Part shown: positions 37,864 through 46,170 of the stretch, one piece after another
Position numbering within the stretch: position 1 is the first letter of the stretch
How the letters are laid out: every line of letters begins with the position of its first letter
Origin: Candidatus Bipolaricaulota bacterium
GTDB taxonomy: Bacteria; Bipolaricaulota; Bipolaricaulia; RBG-16-55-9; DRXL01
NCBI GenBank assembly: GCA_938091745.1
Contig: CALLJK010000026.1
Span: 1-48,649, forward strand
Direction of reading: 5' to 3'
DNA: 48,649 nt
Program-made: the position numbers and the translations under genes
Notes under the pieces: generated by a model
Database searches by the model: none
Seen by the model: the letters and a program-made list of their open reading frames with translations, nothing else
Told to the model about the DNA's origin: nothing

Positions 37864-40029
37864 TTAAAAGAGCGTGAAGCGAATGACCAGGCCCACAAAG
37901 ACCAGCGCGACCATGGACATTAACTTAATGAGAATATTGAGCGACGGGCCGGAAGTATCTTTGAACGGGTCGCCCACCATGTCACCGACGATCGCGGCTT
38001 TATGCGGCAGCGAGCCCTTGCCGCCATAATGGCCCTCTTCGATATATTTTTTCGCATTGTCCCAGGCGCCGCCAGCGTTGGCCATCAGCAATGCTAACAC
38101 GAACCCGGATACCAACGCCCCAACAAGAACGCCCATTACCGCTGTCACTCCAAAGAGAATCCCCATTATTAATGGAGAGATGATCGCCAGCAGCGCCGGC
38201 ATGATCATCTCTCTATGAGCTGTCTTGGTGGCGATCTCCACGGCTTTGGAGTAATCAGCTTTGGCTTTGCCTTCCAAGAGCCCAGCGATCTCTTTGAATT
38301 GCCGGCGCACTTCCTCAACGATGGCCCCGGCGGCCCGCCCTACCGAGCTCATGGTCATGGCGCAGAAGAGAAAGGGCAGCATCGCACCGACAAAGAGTCC
38401 CAACAGCGCATAGGGATTGGAGAGCGAGAACGCTTGATCAAGCTGAGCCAGGTCGATAGGGCGCTTCGTCAAAACAGTCACGGCCTTGCCACCAAGATCG
38501 CTCAATTGCAGCGCGATTTGGTCGCGATAGTTGCTGATGAGCGCCATGGCGGTCAGGGCCGCAGACCCGATAGCAAAGCCCTTCCCAACGGCAGCATTAG
38601 TATTCCCCAATGCGTCGAGCGCGTCGGTGCGCTTGCGTACCTCGGGTTTTTGATGAGACATCTCAGCGATGCCCCCGGCGTTATCTGCTACTGGGCCATA
38701 GGCATCGCTGGCCAACGTAATACCCAAAGTCGAGAGCATCCCCACGGCAGCGATGCCGATCCCGTAGAGCCCCATCTTCATGGGATCGAGCCCTGGTAAA
38801 GCAGCACTCGCGGTTGAAGCCGCCCAGTATCCGGCGATGATCGCGATCCCGATAGCGATCACGGGGATAGCCGTCGAGCGCATGCCCGTAGCTAGCCCGC
38901 TGATGATGACCGTCGCTGGGCTGGTTTGCGCGGTCGTTGAGATCTGTCGCGTCGGTTGGTACTGCGATGACGTATAATATTCTGCGGAGAAGCCGATCAC
39001 GAGCCCTGCGGCCAACCCTAATACCAACGCAACATATAAGCCCCAGTAGCTCCAGGACCCAAAGAGTAAGATCGTAATGAGCAAGGACAACAGAGCGATG
39101 AGCACCGCGCTGGAATAGACGCCGCGGCGCAGGGCGCGCAAGAGTTCGCCTTGGGAGGCTTCTTCGCGCGCTTGGACCAAAAAGCTCCCAAAGACCGAGC
39201 AGATAATCCCCACAGCAGCGATGAGCATAGGATAAGCGACACTCTGCATGACAAGCTCTTTGCCAACAAACGCGGAGATCCCCAACGCCACGGCAGCAAT
39301 AATCGCCCCAACGTATGATTCGTATAAGTCGGCGCCCATCCCCGCGACGTCACCGACGTTATCGCCGACCTGGTCGGCGACCACGGCAGGGTTGCGTGGG
39401 TCATCTTCGGGGATTCCAGCTTCGACCTTGCCGGAGAGATCCGCTCCGACATCAGCAGATTTCGTGAAGATCCCTCCGCCCACACGGGCAAAGAGCGCCA
39501 CTGAGCTCGCTCCCATCGCTGACGTTAATAACACCTGGGCGATCTCTTGGAGTCCAACCCCAATACTCGAGAGAATGATAAACCAGATTGTAATGTAGAG
39601 CAATCCCAACCCAACGACGGAGAAGCCCATGACGCTCCCAGCCTCGAAGGCGACTCGGAGAGCTCGGTTGAGGCTCTGTTTGGCGGCGGCCGTCGTGCGT
39701 CCGTTGCTGGCGGTGGCGATCTTCATCCCTAAATAGCCTGCGAGTCCGGAGAACGCCCCAGCGGTCAGAAATGCCCACGGCGCCCAGGGACTGAGCAGCC
39801 TGCCAAAGCTCATGAGTAACAGAATGACAAAGAGTGCCAGCAGAAAGATCGCGACGACCATATACTGCCGGCGCAGGAAGGCTTCAGCTCCCTCGCGCAC
39901 ATATGACGAGAGCTGGCGGATACGCTCCTCGCCCTCGTCGAAGCCCCGCAGGCGAACGACCAAGTATCCCACGTACCCTAACGTCAGCACGGCGACCACA
40001 CCCGCTGTGTACACGAAATCCAAACTCAT
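37864..40029 (-). CDS. hppA: Membrane-bound ion-translocating pyrophosphatase
   Basis: This 721-residue protein with about 16 membrane helices couples hydrolysis of PPi to pumping of H+ or Na+. The signature DVGADLSGKVEAGIPEDDP followed by RNPAVVADQVGDNVGD binds Mg-PPi. GNTNAAVGKG has Ala and Gly at the positions that distinguish K+-dependent enzymes (K+-independent ones have Lys and Thr). Whether H+ or Na+ is pumped cannot be told from what I can see. The gene has its own promoter at 40068-40097. Confidence 0.95.
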   Translation of the reverse strand: MSLDFVYTAGVVAVLTLGYVGYLVVRLRGFDEGEERIRQLSSYVREGAEAFLRRQYMVVAIFLLALFVILLLMSFGRLLSPWAPWAFLTAGAFSGLAGYLGMKIATASNGRTTAAAKQSLNRALRVAFEAGSVMGFSVVGLGLLYITIWFIILSSIGVGLQEIAQVLLTSAMGASSVALFARVGGGIFTKSADVGADLSGKVEAGIPEDDPRNPAVVADQVGDNVGDVAGMGADLYESYVGAIIAAVALGISAFVGKELVMQSVAYPMLIAAVGIICSVFGSFLVQAREEASQGELLRALRRGVYSSAVLIALLSLLITILLFGSWSYWGLYVALVLGLAAGLVIGFSAEYYTSSQYQPTRQISTTAQTSPATVIISGLATGMRSTAIPVIAIGIAIIAGYWAASTASAALPGLDPMKMGLYGIGIAAVGMLSTLGITLASDAYGPVADNAGGIAEMSHQKPEVRKRTDALDALGNTNAAVGKGFAIGSAALTAMALISNYRDQIALQLSDLGGKAVTVLTKRPIDLAQLDQAFSLSNPYALLGLFVGAMLPFLFCAMTMSSVGRAAGAIVEEVRRQFKEIAGLLEGKAKADYSKAVEIATKTAHREMIMPALLAIISPLIMGILFGVTAVMGVLVGALVSGFVLALLMANAGGAWDNAKKYIEEGHYGGKGSLPHKAAIVGDMVGDPFKDTSGPSLNILIKLMSMVALVFVGLVIRFTLF

Positions 40030-40067
40030 AGAGTGAATTGAACACCCCTTCGTACAAAGTTTCGCTC

Positions 40068-40097
40068 ATTATACGCGAAAGCAAGGGGACGGTGCAA
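40068..40097 (-). promoter_or_regulatory. Promoter of hppA
   Basis: Minus-strand TTGCAC (plus GTGCAA, 40092-40097), an 18-base spacer and TATAAT (plus ATTATA, 40068-40073). The leader is about 35 bases. Confidence 0.68.
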
Positions 40098-40109
40098 ATA
40101 GACTCTCAT

Positions 40110-40138
40110 TTGCGTTTTAGAGCAAAGTGTGCTATGCT
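40110..40138 (+). promoter_or_regulatory. Promoter of the cupredoxin-like lipoprotein gene
   Basis: TTGCGT (40110-40115), a 17-base spacer and TATGCT (40133-40138), with GGGAGG ahead of the ATG at 40163. Confidence 0.6.
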
Positions 40139-40162
40139 GCCTAGGGAAAGGGAGGTCTTTCG

Positions 40163-40567
40163 ATGAGAGTAAGGGTATTGTTTGTTTTCAGTGTGCTGAT
40201 CGGCATTGGGCTGATGGGGTGCAACCCGGCGGAGCCTCTTCCCCCAGGAGCGGCACGAGAGTTTGTTCTCATAATGAATGATATGCGCTTTATCGGGGAG
40301 AGTCCTCTCGCGATCGCGGGCGTGGAGAACCCTGACATCGTCGTGCAAGTTGGGGATAAAGTTAAGATCACTCTCAAGAACAAGGAGAGCCAGCTGGTCT
40401 TGCACGATTTTGCAATCAGCAACCACGACGTCAAGCTCACGCAATATCTGCGCCCTAACCAGACTGTGACCGTAGAATTCATCGCGCCGCGGGTCGGAGA
40501 GTTTCTCTATTATGACCCGCTCAATCCCACCACGATGAAAGGGCGGTTTATCGTGATTGGGCGCTGA
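40163..40567 (+). CDS. Cupredoxin-like lipoprotein with altered metal site
   Basis: This 134-residue protein has a lipobox IGLMGC (lipidated Cys20), so it is attached to the outer face of the membrane. The rest is a cupredoxin-like beta sandwich: VQVGDKVKITLKNKE, LVLHDFAIS with His81, and the C-terminal loop FLYYDPLNPTTMKGRFIV. In true cupredoxins this loop has Cys-x-His-x-Met; here Cys is Tyr/Asp and His is missing, while Met125 remains. It may bind copper differently, not at all, or be a structural or chaperone relative. Confidence 0.78.
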   Translation: MRVRVLFVFSVLIGIGLMGCNPAEPLPPGAAREFVLIMNDMRFIGESPLAIAGVENPDIVVQVGDKVKITLKNKESQLVLHDFAISNHDVKLTQYLRPNQTVTVEFIAPRVGEFLYYDPLNPTTMKGRFIVIGR

Positions 40568-40568
40568 C

Positions 40569-40597
40569 TTGAATTTTCCCTAAAAGTTTTCTAAACT
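40569..40597 (+). promoter_or_regulatory. Promoter of the acidic mini-protein gene
   Basis: TTGAAT (40569-40574), a 17-base spacer and TAAACT (40592-40597), just after the stop of the cupredoxin gene. AAGGGG lies between it and the ATG at 40623. Confidence 0.6.
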
Positions 40598-40622
40598 CAG
40601 GCGCACCAAGGGGTGATCTGTG

Positions 40623-40751
40623 ATGAGAGCCTTGTGGGAGATCGAGTTGAAGAAGCGTCCTTGGGATGACGAAGACGACGAGGACGAAGACGACTGGGAC
40701 GACGAAGATTGGGATGACGAGGACTGGGACGAGGACGAAGACGACGAGTAG
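40623..40751 (+). CDS. 42-residue highly acidic Asp/Glu/Trp protein
   Basis: The frame encodes 42 residues. The first 13 are ordinary and slightly basic (MRALWEIELKKRP); the rest consist only of Asp, Glu and Trp, with WDDED occurring three times. It has its own promoter (40569-40597), an AAGGGG ribosome binding site, and a TAG stop just before the convergent alaS stop. The codons alternate GAC, GAT, GAG and GAA, so the repeat is kept at protein rather than DNA level. I do not recognise a family. A cation- or protein-binding role, for example nucleic acid mimicry, is conceivable but unproven. Confidence 0.62.
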   Translation: MRALWEIELKKRPWDDEDDEDEDDWDDEDWDDEDWDEDEDDE

Positions 40752-40754
40752 AGT

Positions 40755-43385
40755 TTAGAGTCTCCCACGGATCTGCTCCTCGCCGAGTCGGAGGGCTTCA
40801 TCTAATCCTTGAGGGTTGGAGCTGCCACCCTGGGCAAAGCGTGCGTTGCCTCCGCCGCCGCCGTCGATCATGGGTGTCAGCGCTTTGATAATTTGCCCGG
40901 CGTGAAGCTTCTTTGTCAGCGCTTCGCTCACTTTACACACGAGCGCGGCCTTCCCCTGAGAGACCCCGCCAAGCAACGCAACCCCGGGAGCAATCTCCGA
41001 CTCGATCAGGTCAGCAAGAGTCTTAAGGTCCTCCATGGGAAGATCGAGCCGCGCACAAATTACTGACGCTTCGTTAACTGTGCGGCGCTGCTGTAAGAGT
41101 TTATCTTTCTCAAAGAGAAGGAGTTGGCGCTTGAGGGCATCGCGCTCGCGCAGGAGTTGTTCGTGCTCGGCGAGCACGGCTTCGAGCTTCGTCGTGAGCT
41201 CTTTTTCAGACGTTTTGAGCATCTGGGCGAACTGACGCGCGACGCGCTCGTGCTCCTTGAGATACTCTAAGAGATTTTCCCCGACGGCGACGTGCACTCG
41301 TCTGATCCCCGCGGCGACGCTCTGCTCGCTGAGAATCTTGAACAGCCCGATCTGGCCCGTTCTCTGGACATGCGTGCCGCCACAGAGCTCGACGCTGAAG
41401 GGCTTCTCGTCGCCGGGCAATGGCGCAATTGTCACGACGCGGACTTTCTCCTTCCCAGCGTAGTCTTCTGAAAAGAGCGCCATAGCGCCGTGCGCTTTGG
41501 CTGTCTCTAGGGGTTCTTCAGTGATCGTCACGGGCAGATCAGCGAGAATGGCGCGATTGGCAAGCTCTTCTATCTGGGCGATCTCCTCTTGAGTCAATGG
41601 TGCCAAGTGTTTGAAGTCGAAGCGTAGCTCATTAGGGGCGACGAGCGAGCCCGCTTGAATCCCTTGGGAGTAGCCTAGGACTCTTCTCAGTGACGCGTGC
41701 AGTATGTGCGTCGCCGTGTGGTTTCTCATGGTGCGGGCGCGGCGCTCCGCATTGACTTTAAGCAAGCACCGATCTCCAGCGCGAAATTCTCCCTCTGTCA
41801 CGCGCACGCGATGAAGATAAATTCCATACTCGTTCTTTTGCACGTCTACGACTTCGGCCTTGCCGTGGCGCGAGAGATTTTCAATCCAGCCGGTGTCGGC
41901 CACTTGTCCGCCGGCTTCCGCGTAGAAGGGCGTCTCGGCAAACGCCCAGAGTCCCTCTTCGACCATCAGAAGCTCCGCCTCATGCTCCCATTTCTGATAG
42001 CCCACAAACTGCGTGGGCGGGAGGGTATGTCGAGTGAGAGGAGTCTTGGCTCGCGACTCAGTACTGCGAGAGCGCTCGCGTTGCTTCTCCATCTCGCGCT
42101 CAAAGCCCACACGGTCGACGTGCATCCCGTGCTCACGAGCAATATCTTCGAGCATCTCCACAGGGAACCCGTAGGTGTCGTGCAAGAAGAATGCCTCCGG
42201 GCCAGGGATAAGTTTTTCTCCCTTGTGCCGTAGCTCTGAGATGATTTTCTCAGCGCGCTCTAAGCCCTGATCGAGCGTGCGCTCGAAGCGCTCTTCTTCG
42301 TGAGCCACAGCTTTGAGAATCAAGTCTTCCTGGTCTTTCAGCTCCCTGTAGTGCTCACCCATCGTCTCGATGACCAGCTGGGCGACGCGGGGCAGGAACG
42401 GCGTGGGCAGCCCGAGCTTCTTCCCGAACCTGATCGCCCGACGCATGATCATTCTGAGCACGTAGCCCTGCTTCTCGTTGCTCGGCAACACCCCATCGGC
42501 GATGAGAAACGTCATGGCCCGCCCATGATCAGCAATAACTCTGTACGGGACGTGGTGCTCGCGCATCTGCTTTGTGCTGTGTTTTGTCAGCTTACGCAAG
42601 CCTTCAAAGATTGGGGTAAAAATATCAGTATCGTAGTTACTCGGAGCGTTCTGCAAGACCGCGACAATGCGCTCTAATCCCATGCCCGTGTCCACGCCTG
42701 GCTTGGGAAGAAGCGTGCGCGTGCCGTCGGGCTCTTGATTGAACTGCATAAAGACTAAATTCCAGACTTCAAACCAGCGATTGCAGTCATTGTCGAGAGC
42801 CGGGGAGCAGTCAGGGCGTTTACAATCGCAGAACTCTTTTCCGCGATCCCAGATGAGTTCTGTGTTTGGGCCACAGGGGCCGGTCTCGCCCATCATCCAA
42901 AAATTTGTCTTCTCCCCCATTCGGTGAATGCGCTCTTTTGGTGCTTTGGCGATCTCTTGCCAAAGCTGAAAAGACTCTTCGTCGTCTTTATAGACTGTGA
43001 AGTGAAAGCGATCTTTGTCTAAGCGATAGACTTCGGTCAGCAACTCCCATGCATAAGAGATCGCCTCGCGCTTGAAATAGTCGCCGAAGCTGAAGTTGCC
43101 CAGCATTTCAAAAAAAGTATGATGTCGTGGAGATGGACCAACGTTCTCCAAGTCGTTGTGCTTTCCCGACACGCGCATACATTTCTGCGCTGTCGCTGCG
43201 CGAGTGTATGAGCGCTTTTCCAAGCCAAGAAAGAGCTTCTTGAACTGTACCATCCCCGCGTTCGTGAAGAGCAACGTTGGGTCATCGGGCACGAGCGACG
43301 AGCTTGGCTCAACTGTATGGCCTTTGGCATGAAAGTACTCTAAGAACGTCTGGCGCACTTCAGCAGCGGTCCATCTCTTGTCCAT
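40755..43385 (-). CDS. alaS: Alanyl-tRNA synthetase
   Basis: This 876-residue enzyme charges tRNA-Ala. The N-terminal class II catalytic domain (opening QTFLEYFHAKGHTVEPSSSL), the tRNA-binding region, the editing domain with zinc-binding HTATHILH and CGGTHV, and the C-Ala domain with GGGGGNARFAQGG are all present. The length is normal for bacteria. A promoter stands about 16 bases upstream. It ends 3 bases from the acidic mini-protein stop. Confidence 0.96.
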   Translation of the reverse strand: MDKRWTAAEVRQTFLEYFHAKGHTVEPSSSLVPDDPTLLFTNAGMVQFKKLFLGLEKRSYTRAATAQKCMRVSGKHNDLENVGPSPRHHTFFEMLGNFSFGDYFKREAISYAWELLTEVYRLDKDRFHFTVYKDDEESFQLWQEIAKAPKERIHRMGEKTNFWMMGETGPCGPNTELIWDRGKEFCDCKRPDCSPALDNDCNRWFEVWNLVFMQFNQEPDGTRTLLPKPGVDTGMGLERIVAVLQNAPSNYDTDIFTPIFEGLRKLTKHSTKQMREHHVPYRVIADHGRAMTFLIADGVLPSNEKQGYVLRMIMRRAIRFGKKLGLPTPFLPRVAQLVIETMGEHYRELKDQEDLILKAVAHEEERFERTLDQGLERAEKIISELRHKGEKLIPGPEAFFLHDTYGFPVEMLEDIAREHGMHVDRVGFEREMEKQRERSRSTESRAKTPLTRHTLPPTQFVGYQKWEHEAELLMVEEGLWAFAETPFYAEAGGQVADTGWIENLSRHGKAEVVDVQKNEYGIYLHRVRVTEGEFRAGDRCLLKVNAERRARTMRNHTATHILHASLRRVLGYSQGIQAGSLVAPNELRFDFKHLAPLTQEEIAQIEELANRAILADLPVTITEEPLETAKAHGAMALFSEDYAGKEKVRVVTIAPLPGDEKPFSVELCGGTHVQRTGQIGLFKILSEQSVAAGIRRVHVAVGENLLEYLKEHERVARQFAQMLKTSEKELTTKLEAVLAEHEQLLRERDALKRQLLLFEKDKLLQQRRTVNEASVICARLDLPMEDLKTLADLIESEIAPGVALLGGVSQGKAALVCKVSEALTKKLHAGQIIKALTPMIDGGGGGNARFAQGGSSNPQGLDEALRLGEEQIRGRL

Positions 43386-43400
43386 AGGGATCAGGTCTTA

Positions 43401-43452
43401 AGTGTAATCGAGCGAGCACAAGCGTGCAAGCCCGTTCGCTTCTCGTTATAAT
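43401..43452. promoter_or_regulatory. Divergent promoters of alaS and the M42 peptidase sharing one -35
   Basis: GTGCAA at 43424-43429 reads TTGCAC on the minus strand. Minus: TTGCAC, 17 bases, TACACT (plus AGTGTA, 43401-43406) for alaS. Plus: GTGCAA, 17 bases, TATAAT (43447-43452) for the peptidase. One hexamer serves both directions. Confidence 0.6.
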
Positions 43453-43485
43453 ACCCCCTATAACTCTTTCAAGGAGGCCAACGCT

Positions 43486-44553
43486 ATGGAACCTCGCTCG
43501 CTCGATTTTCTCAAACGACTCTTAGCAACCGTCAGCCCTTCAGGCTACGAGGACGAAGCTGCTCAAGTCTGGGCTGCTGAAGCGAGAACATTTGCCGACG
43601 AAGTGCGATCTGACACTCAGGGCAACGTCATCGCTGTCGTCAATAAAGGCGGCAAACCCAGAGTGATGCTCGCCGGGCACATGGACGAGATCGGCTTTAT
43701 GATCACTCATATTGACGACCAGGGCTTTCTCTACTTTGGGCAGATCGGCGGCTGGGACCCGCAGATCGTGCAAGGGCAGCGCGTCTGGATTCGCACTCAA
43801 CACGGGAAAATCCCCGGCGTCATCGGCAAGAAGCCCATTCACTTAATTAAAGAAGAAGATCGCAATCGCGTCACGAAGATCGAAGAACTCTGGATCGATA
43901 TTGGCGCGCGCGATAAGGCCGAAGCGGAAAAGCTCGTGCGCATCGGCGACCCCGCTGTTGTCGATTACGGCTTTCTGGAGCTGAGAAACGGGCTTGTGGT
44001 CTCGCGCGGATTTGACGACAAGGCCGGGGCGTTCGTCGTTCTCGAAGCTGCTCGAATGCTCGCTGCGCTCAAGCCCAAAGCCGAAGTCTATGCCGTCGCG
44101 ACCGTGCAAGAAGAAGTTGGCTTGCGCGGTGCGCACACCAGCGCCTACGGCATTGACCCATTAGTAGGCATCGCCGTGGACGTCGGGTTTGCAACTGATT
44201 TTCCTACGATGGCCGAGGAGCAGAAGCGCGTCGGCGCGGCGAAGATCGGCCAAGGGCCGATGATCGGTCGCGGGCCGACATATAATCACAGAGTCGTCGA
44301 ACTCTTACTAGAGACAGCGCAAGCAAAGAAGATTCCGTATCAATTGAACGGCGAGCCACGCGGGATGGGAACCGACGCGTATGCGATGCAGATGACGCGC
44401 GCGGGGATCGCAGCAGGACTCGTCTCCGTGCCCAATCGTTACATGCACAGCCCCTGCGAGATTGTCTCGCTCTCGGATTTAGAGAACGCGTACACGCTCA
44501 TCGCGCATACGGTCGCTCAGATAGACGAGAAGATGAGCTTTGCGAGATTCTGA
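43486..44553 (+). CDS. M42 family aminopeptidase (glutamyl aminopeptidase-like)
   Basis: This 355-residue di-metal aminopeptidase has the usual ligands: His65 and Asp67 in AGHMDEIG, Asp in RGFDDKAGA, the Glu pair in VQEEVGLRGA, Asp in AVDVGFA, and His in YMHSPCEI. M42 enzymes (TET-like) trim peptides released by proteases such as Lon; several are from thermophiles. AAGGAGG precedes the ATG. Confidence 0.93.
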   Translation: MEPRSLDFLKRLLATVSPSGYEDEAAQVWAAEARTFADEVRSDTQGNVIAVVNKGGKPRVMLAGHMDEIGFMITHIDDQGFLYFGQIGGWDPQIVQGQRVWIRTQHGKIPGVIGKKPIHLIKEEDRNRVTKIEELWIDIGARDKAEAEKLVRIGDPAVVDYGFLELRNGLVVSRGFDDKAGAFVVLEAARMLAALKPKAEVYAVATVQEEVGLRGAHTSAYGIDPLVGIAVDVGFATDFPTMAEEQKRVGAAKIGQGPMIGRGPTYNHRVVELLLETAQAKKIPYQLNGEPRGMGTDAYAMQMTRAGIAAGLVSVPNRYMHSPCEIVSLSDLENAYTLIAHTVAQIDEKMSFARF

Positions 44554-44554
44554 T

Positions 44555-44583
44555 TTGCCCAGACAAAAACAGTCTGCTATACT
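44555..44583 (+). promoter_or_regulatory. Promoter of the ferredoxin gene
   Basis: TTGCCC (44555-44560), a 17-base spacer and TATACT (44578-44583), immediately after the peptidase stop. Confidence 0.6.
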
Positions 44584-44626
44584 AGCCAAAGCTGATAGCT
44601 GATCGCTTGTGAACGAAGGAGGCACC

Positions 44627-44887
44627 ATGGCGTTTGTTATTTGTCAGCCGTGCATAGATAAAAAGCATACTGACTGTGTGCAAGTCTGTCCTGTTGATTG
44701 CATTCATCCGCGCCCAGACGAACCCGACTTCCCTAACGTGCGTCAGCTCTATATTGATCCGAGCACGTGCATCAACTGCGGGGCGTGTGCCGCTGTTTGC
44801 CCAGAGCAGGCGATCTTTCCTCAAGAAGACGTTCCTGAGCAATGGAAGAATTTTATCGAGATCAACGCGCAGTATTATAAGAAATAG
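44627..44887 (+). CDS. fdxA: Seven-iron (3Fe-4S/4Fe-4S) ferredoxin
   Basis: This 86-residue ferredoxin matches the Azotobacter FdI type. The first cysteines are C9-X7-C17-X3-C21-X3-C25; the second set is C48-X2-C51-X2-C54-X3-C58. The residue equal to FdI Cys11 is Lys, which is not a ligand. The expected clusters are one 3Fe-4S and one 4Fe-4S. The tail EDVPEQWKNFIEINAQYYKK is typical. ATG 44627 is used because AAGGAGG lies just before it; a GTG 18 bases upstream is ignored. It donates electrons to unknown partners. Confidence 0.92.
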   Translation: MAFVICQPCIDKKHTDCVQVCPVDCIHPRPDEPDFPNVRQLYIDPSTCINCGACAAVCPEQAIFPQEDVPEQWKNFIEINAQYYKK

Positions 44888-44906
44888 CAGTCGTTCACTT
44901 TCTGAA

Positions 44907-44963
44907 CCCTGGCGGCCAGGGGTAGCTGAAGATCACTTACCGGGCGTGGAAGCTCGCCCGGTA
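44907..44963. terminator. Hairpins between ferredoxin and propeller genes
   Basis: CCCTGG-CGG-CCAGGG (44907-44921) and TACCGGGCG-N8-CGCCCGGTA (44938-44963) form two stable hairpins between two convergent genes. The second overlaps the last codons of the propeller gene. Neither has a long U-tract, so they may act as weak or bidirectional terminators. Confidence 0.45.
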
Positions 44964-46135
44964 TGCTGAAGATCGTGATGGAACATTGGCCAAGGGGAGT
45001 CTGCTAGTCCCAAACTACTCGAATGCAAAGCATAGAGGTACCTGCCTACGCCGAAGTAAACCGTGCCATCAGCCACTATAGCTGGAGAAGAGTTTATAGG
45101 GTAGCCAGTGTTAAAGCGCCACTTTTCCTTACCATCGGGAGCAAGAGCATAGAAATAGCCCCCAAGTGCTGAGCCAAAATAAATGATGCCATCAGCCCCT
45201 ACAGCTGGAGAGGAGAAGTCCACACCATGTACATCCTCAGTTTTGAAGCGCCATTTCAAGGCTCCATCAGGATTGAGAGCATAGAAGTAACCATCCCATG
45301 AGCCGAAGTAGATCGTACCATCGGGCCCGATGGCTGGAGAAGAGTCAATGTTACTTGCTGCTTTGAAGCGCCATTTCAGAGTTCCATCGGGATTGAGAGC
45401 ATACAAGTGATCGTCCGTTGAGCCGAAGTAGATCGTGCCATCAGCTCCTATTGCTGGAGAGGAGTCCACCAATCCCTCAGTTTTGAAGCGCCATTTCAGG
45501 GTTCCGTCAGGATTAAGAGAGTAGAGGTGAAAGTCTTGTGAGCCGAAGTAGATCGTACCATCGGGCCCGATGGCTGGGGAGGAAATAATACTGTAACCCG
45601 TTTGGAAGTGCCACTTCTTCTTGCCGTCAGGAGCAAGAGCGTAGAGACGGTAATCAGCCGAGCCAATATAAATCGTGCCATCGGCGCCGATAGCTGGAGA
45701 AGAGTATATCGAGAGTCCGGTTCCAAAGCGCCACTTCATGGTCCCATCAGGATTGAGAGCGTAGAGGTAAAAGTTCTCTGCGCCGAAGTAGATCGTGCCG
45801 TCGGCTCCTATAGCCGGTGAGGACCACCCACCCAACGGCAACGGTTCATCAGGCTGCTGGAAGCGCCACTTGAGAGTCCCATCAGGATTAAGAGCATAAA
45901 AAGATCCTACTTCAGTCAGGCTACCAGCTGCTGCACCAAAGTAGATGGTGCCATCAGCCCCTATGGCCGGTGAAGACGCCACGATATATTCAGTTTGCCC
46001 AAGTTGAAAGCGCCACTTCAGCGTGCCAGGAGCAGGCTGTGCTGCTTGGAATAGATCTGGACCTTTATCTGTAGCCATGACCAACAAGGCCAAGGCTAGC
46101 CCCAATCCCCACAACTTACTCATTGTGTTTCCCAT
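44933..46135 (-). CDS. Eight-bladed PQQ-like beta-propeller protein
   Basis: This 400-residue protein has a hydrophobic leader (LWGLGLALALLVMA) and eight copies of a blade of about 40-45 residues with the core SSPAIGADGTIYFGS, Leu-Tyr-Ala-Leu-Asn-Pro-Asp-Gly and LKWRF. These are PQQ/YncE-like propeller repeats and the cysteine-free, near-identical blades suggest recent internal duplication. The final motif PWPMFHHDLQHTGRA is typical of this family, which appears in secreted proteins of hot-environment bacteria. AAGGAGG precedes the ATG. No PQQ-ligand residues can be assigned; it may serve as a surface binding protein. Confidence 0.85.
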   Translation of the reverse strand: MGNTMSKLWGLGLALALLVMATDKGPDLFQAAQPAPGTLKWRFQLGQTEYIVASSPAIGADGTIYFGAAAGSLTEVGSFYALNPDGTLKWRFQQPDEPLPLGGWSSPAIGADGTIYFGAENFYLYALNPDGTMKWRFGTGLSIYSSPAIGADGTIYIGSADYRLYALAPDGKKKWHFQTGYSIISSPAIGPDGTIYFGSQDFHLYSLNPDGTLKWRFKTEGLVDSSPAIGADGTIYFGSTDDHLYALNPDGTLKWRFKAASNIDSSPAIGPDGTIYFGSWDGYFYALNPDGALKWRFKTEDVHGVDFSSPAVGADGIIYFGSALGGYFYALAPDGKEKWRFNTGYPINSSPAIVADGTVYFGVGRYLYALHSSSLGLADSPWPMFHHDLQHTGRASTPGK

Positions 46136-46170
46136 CTAATCTAATCCTCCTTGCTACTGCGGCCAAGATC

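Noticed and set aside
40580-40801. Minus-strand frame with a poly-serine stretch
   Set aside because: It is the reverse complement of the acidic mini-protein; the plus-strand frame has promoter, ribosome binding site and a sensible composition.
44933-46135. Regular DNA repeats considered as CRISPR-like
   Set aside because: Repeat units are coding, vary in sequence and length, and translate as propeller blades; no short identical direct repeats with unique spacers occur anywhere in the window.
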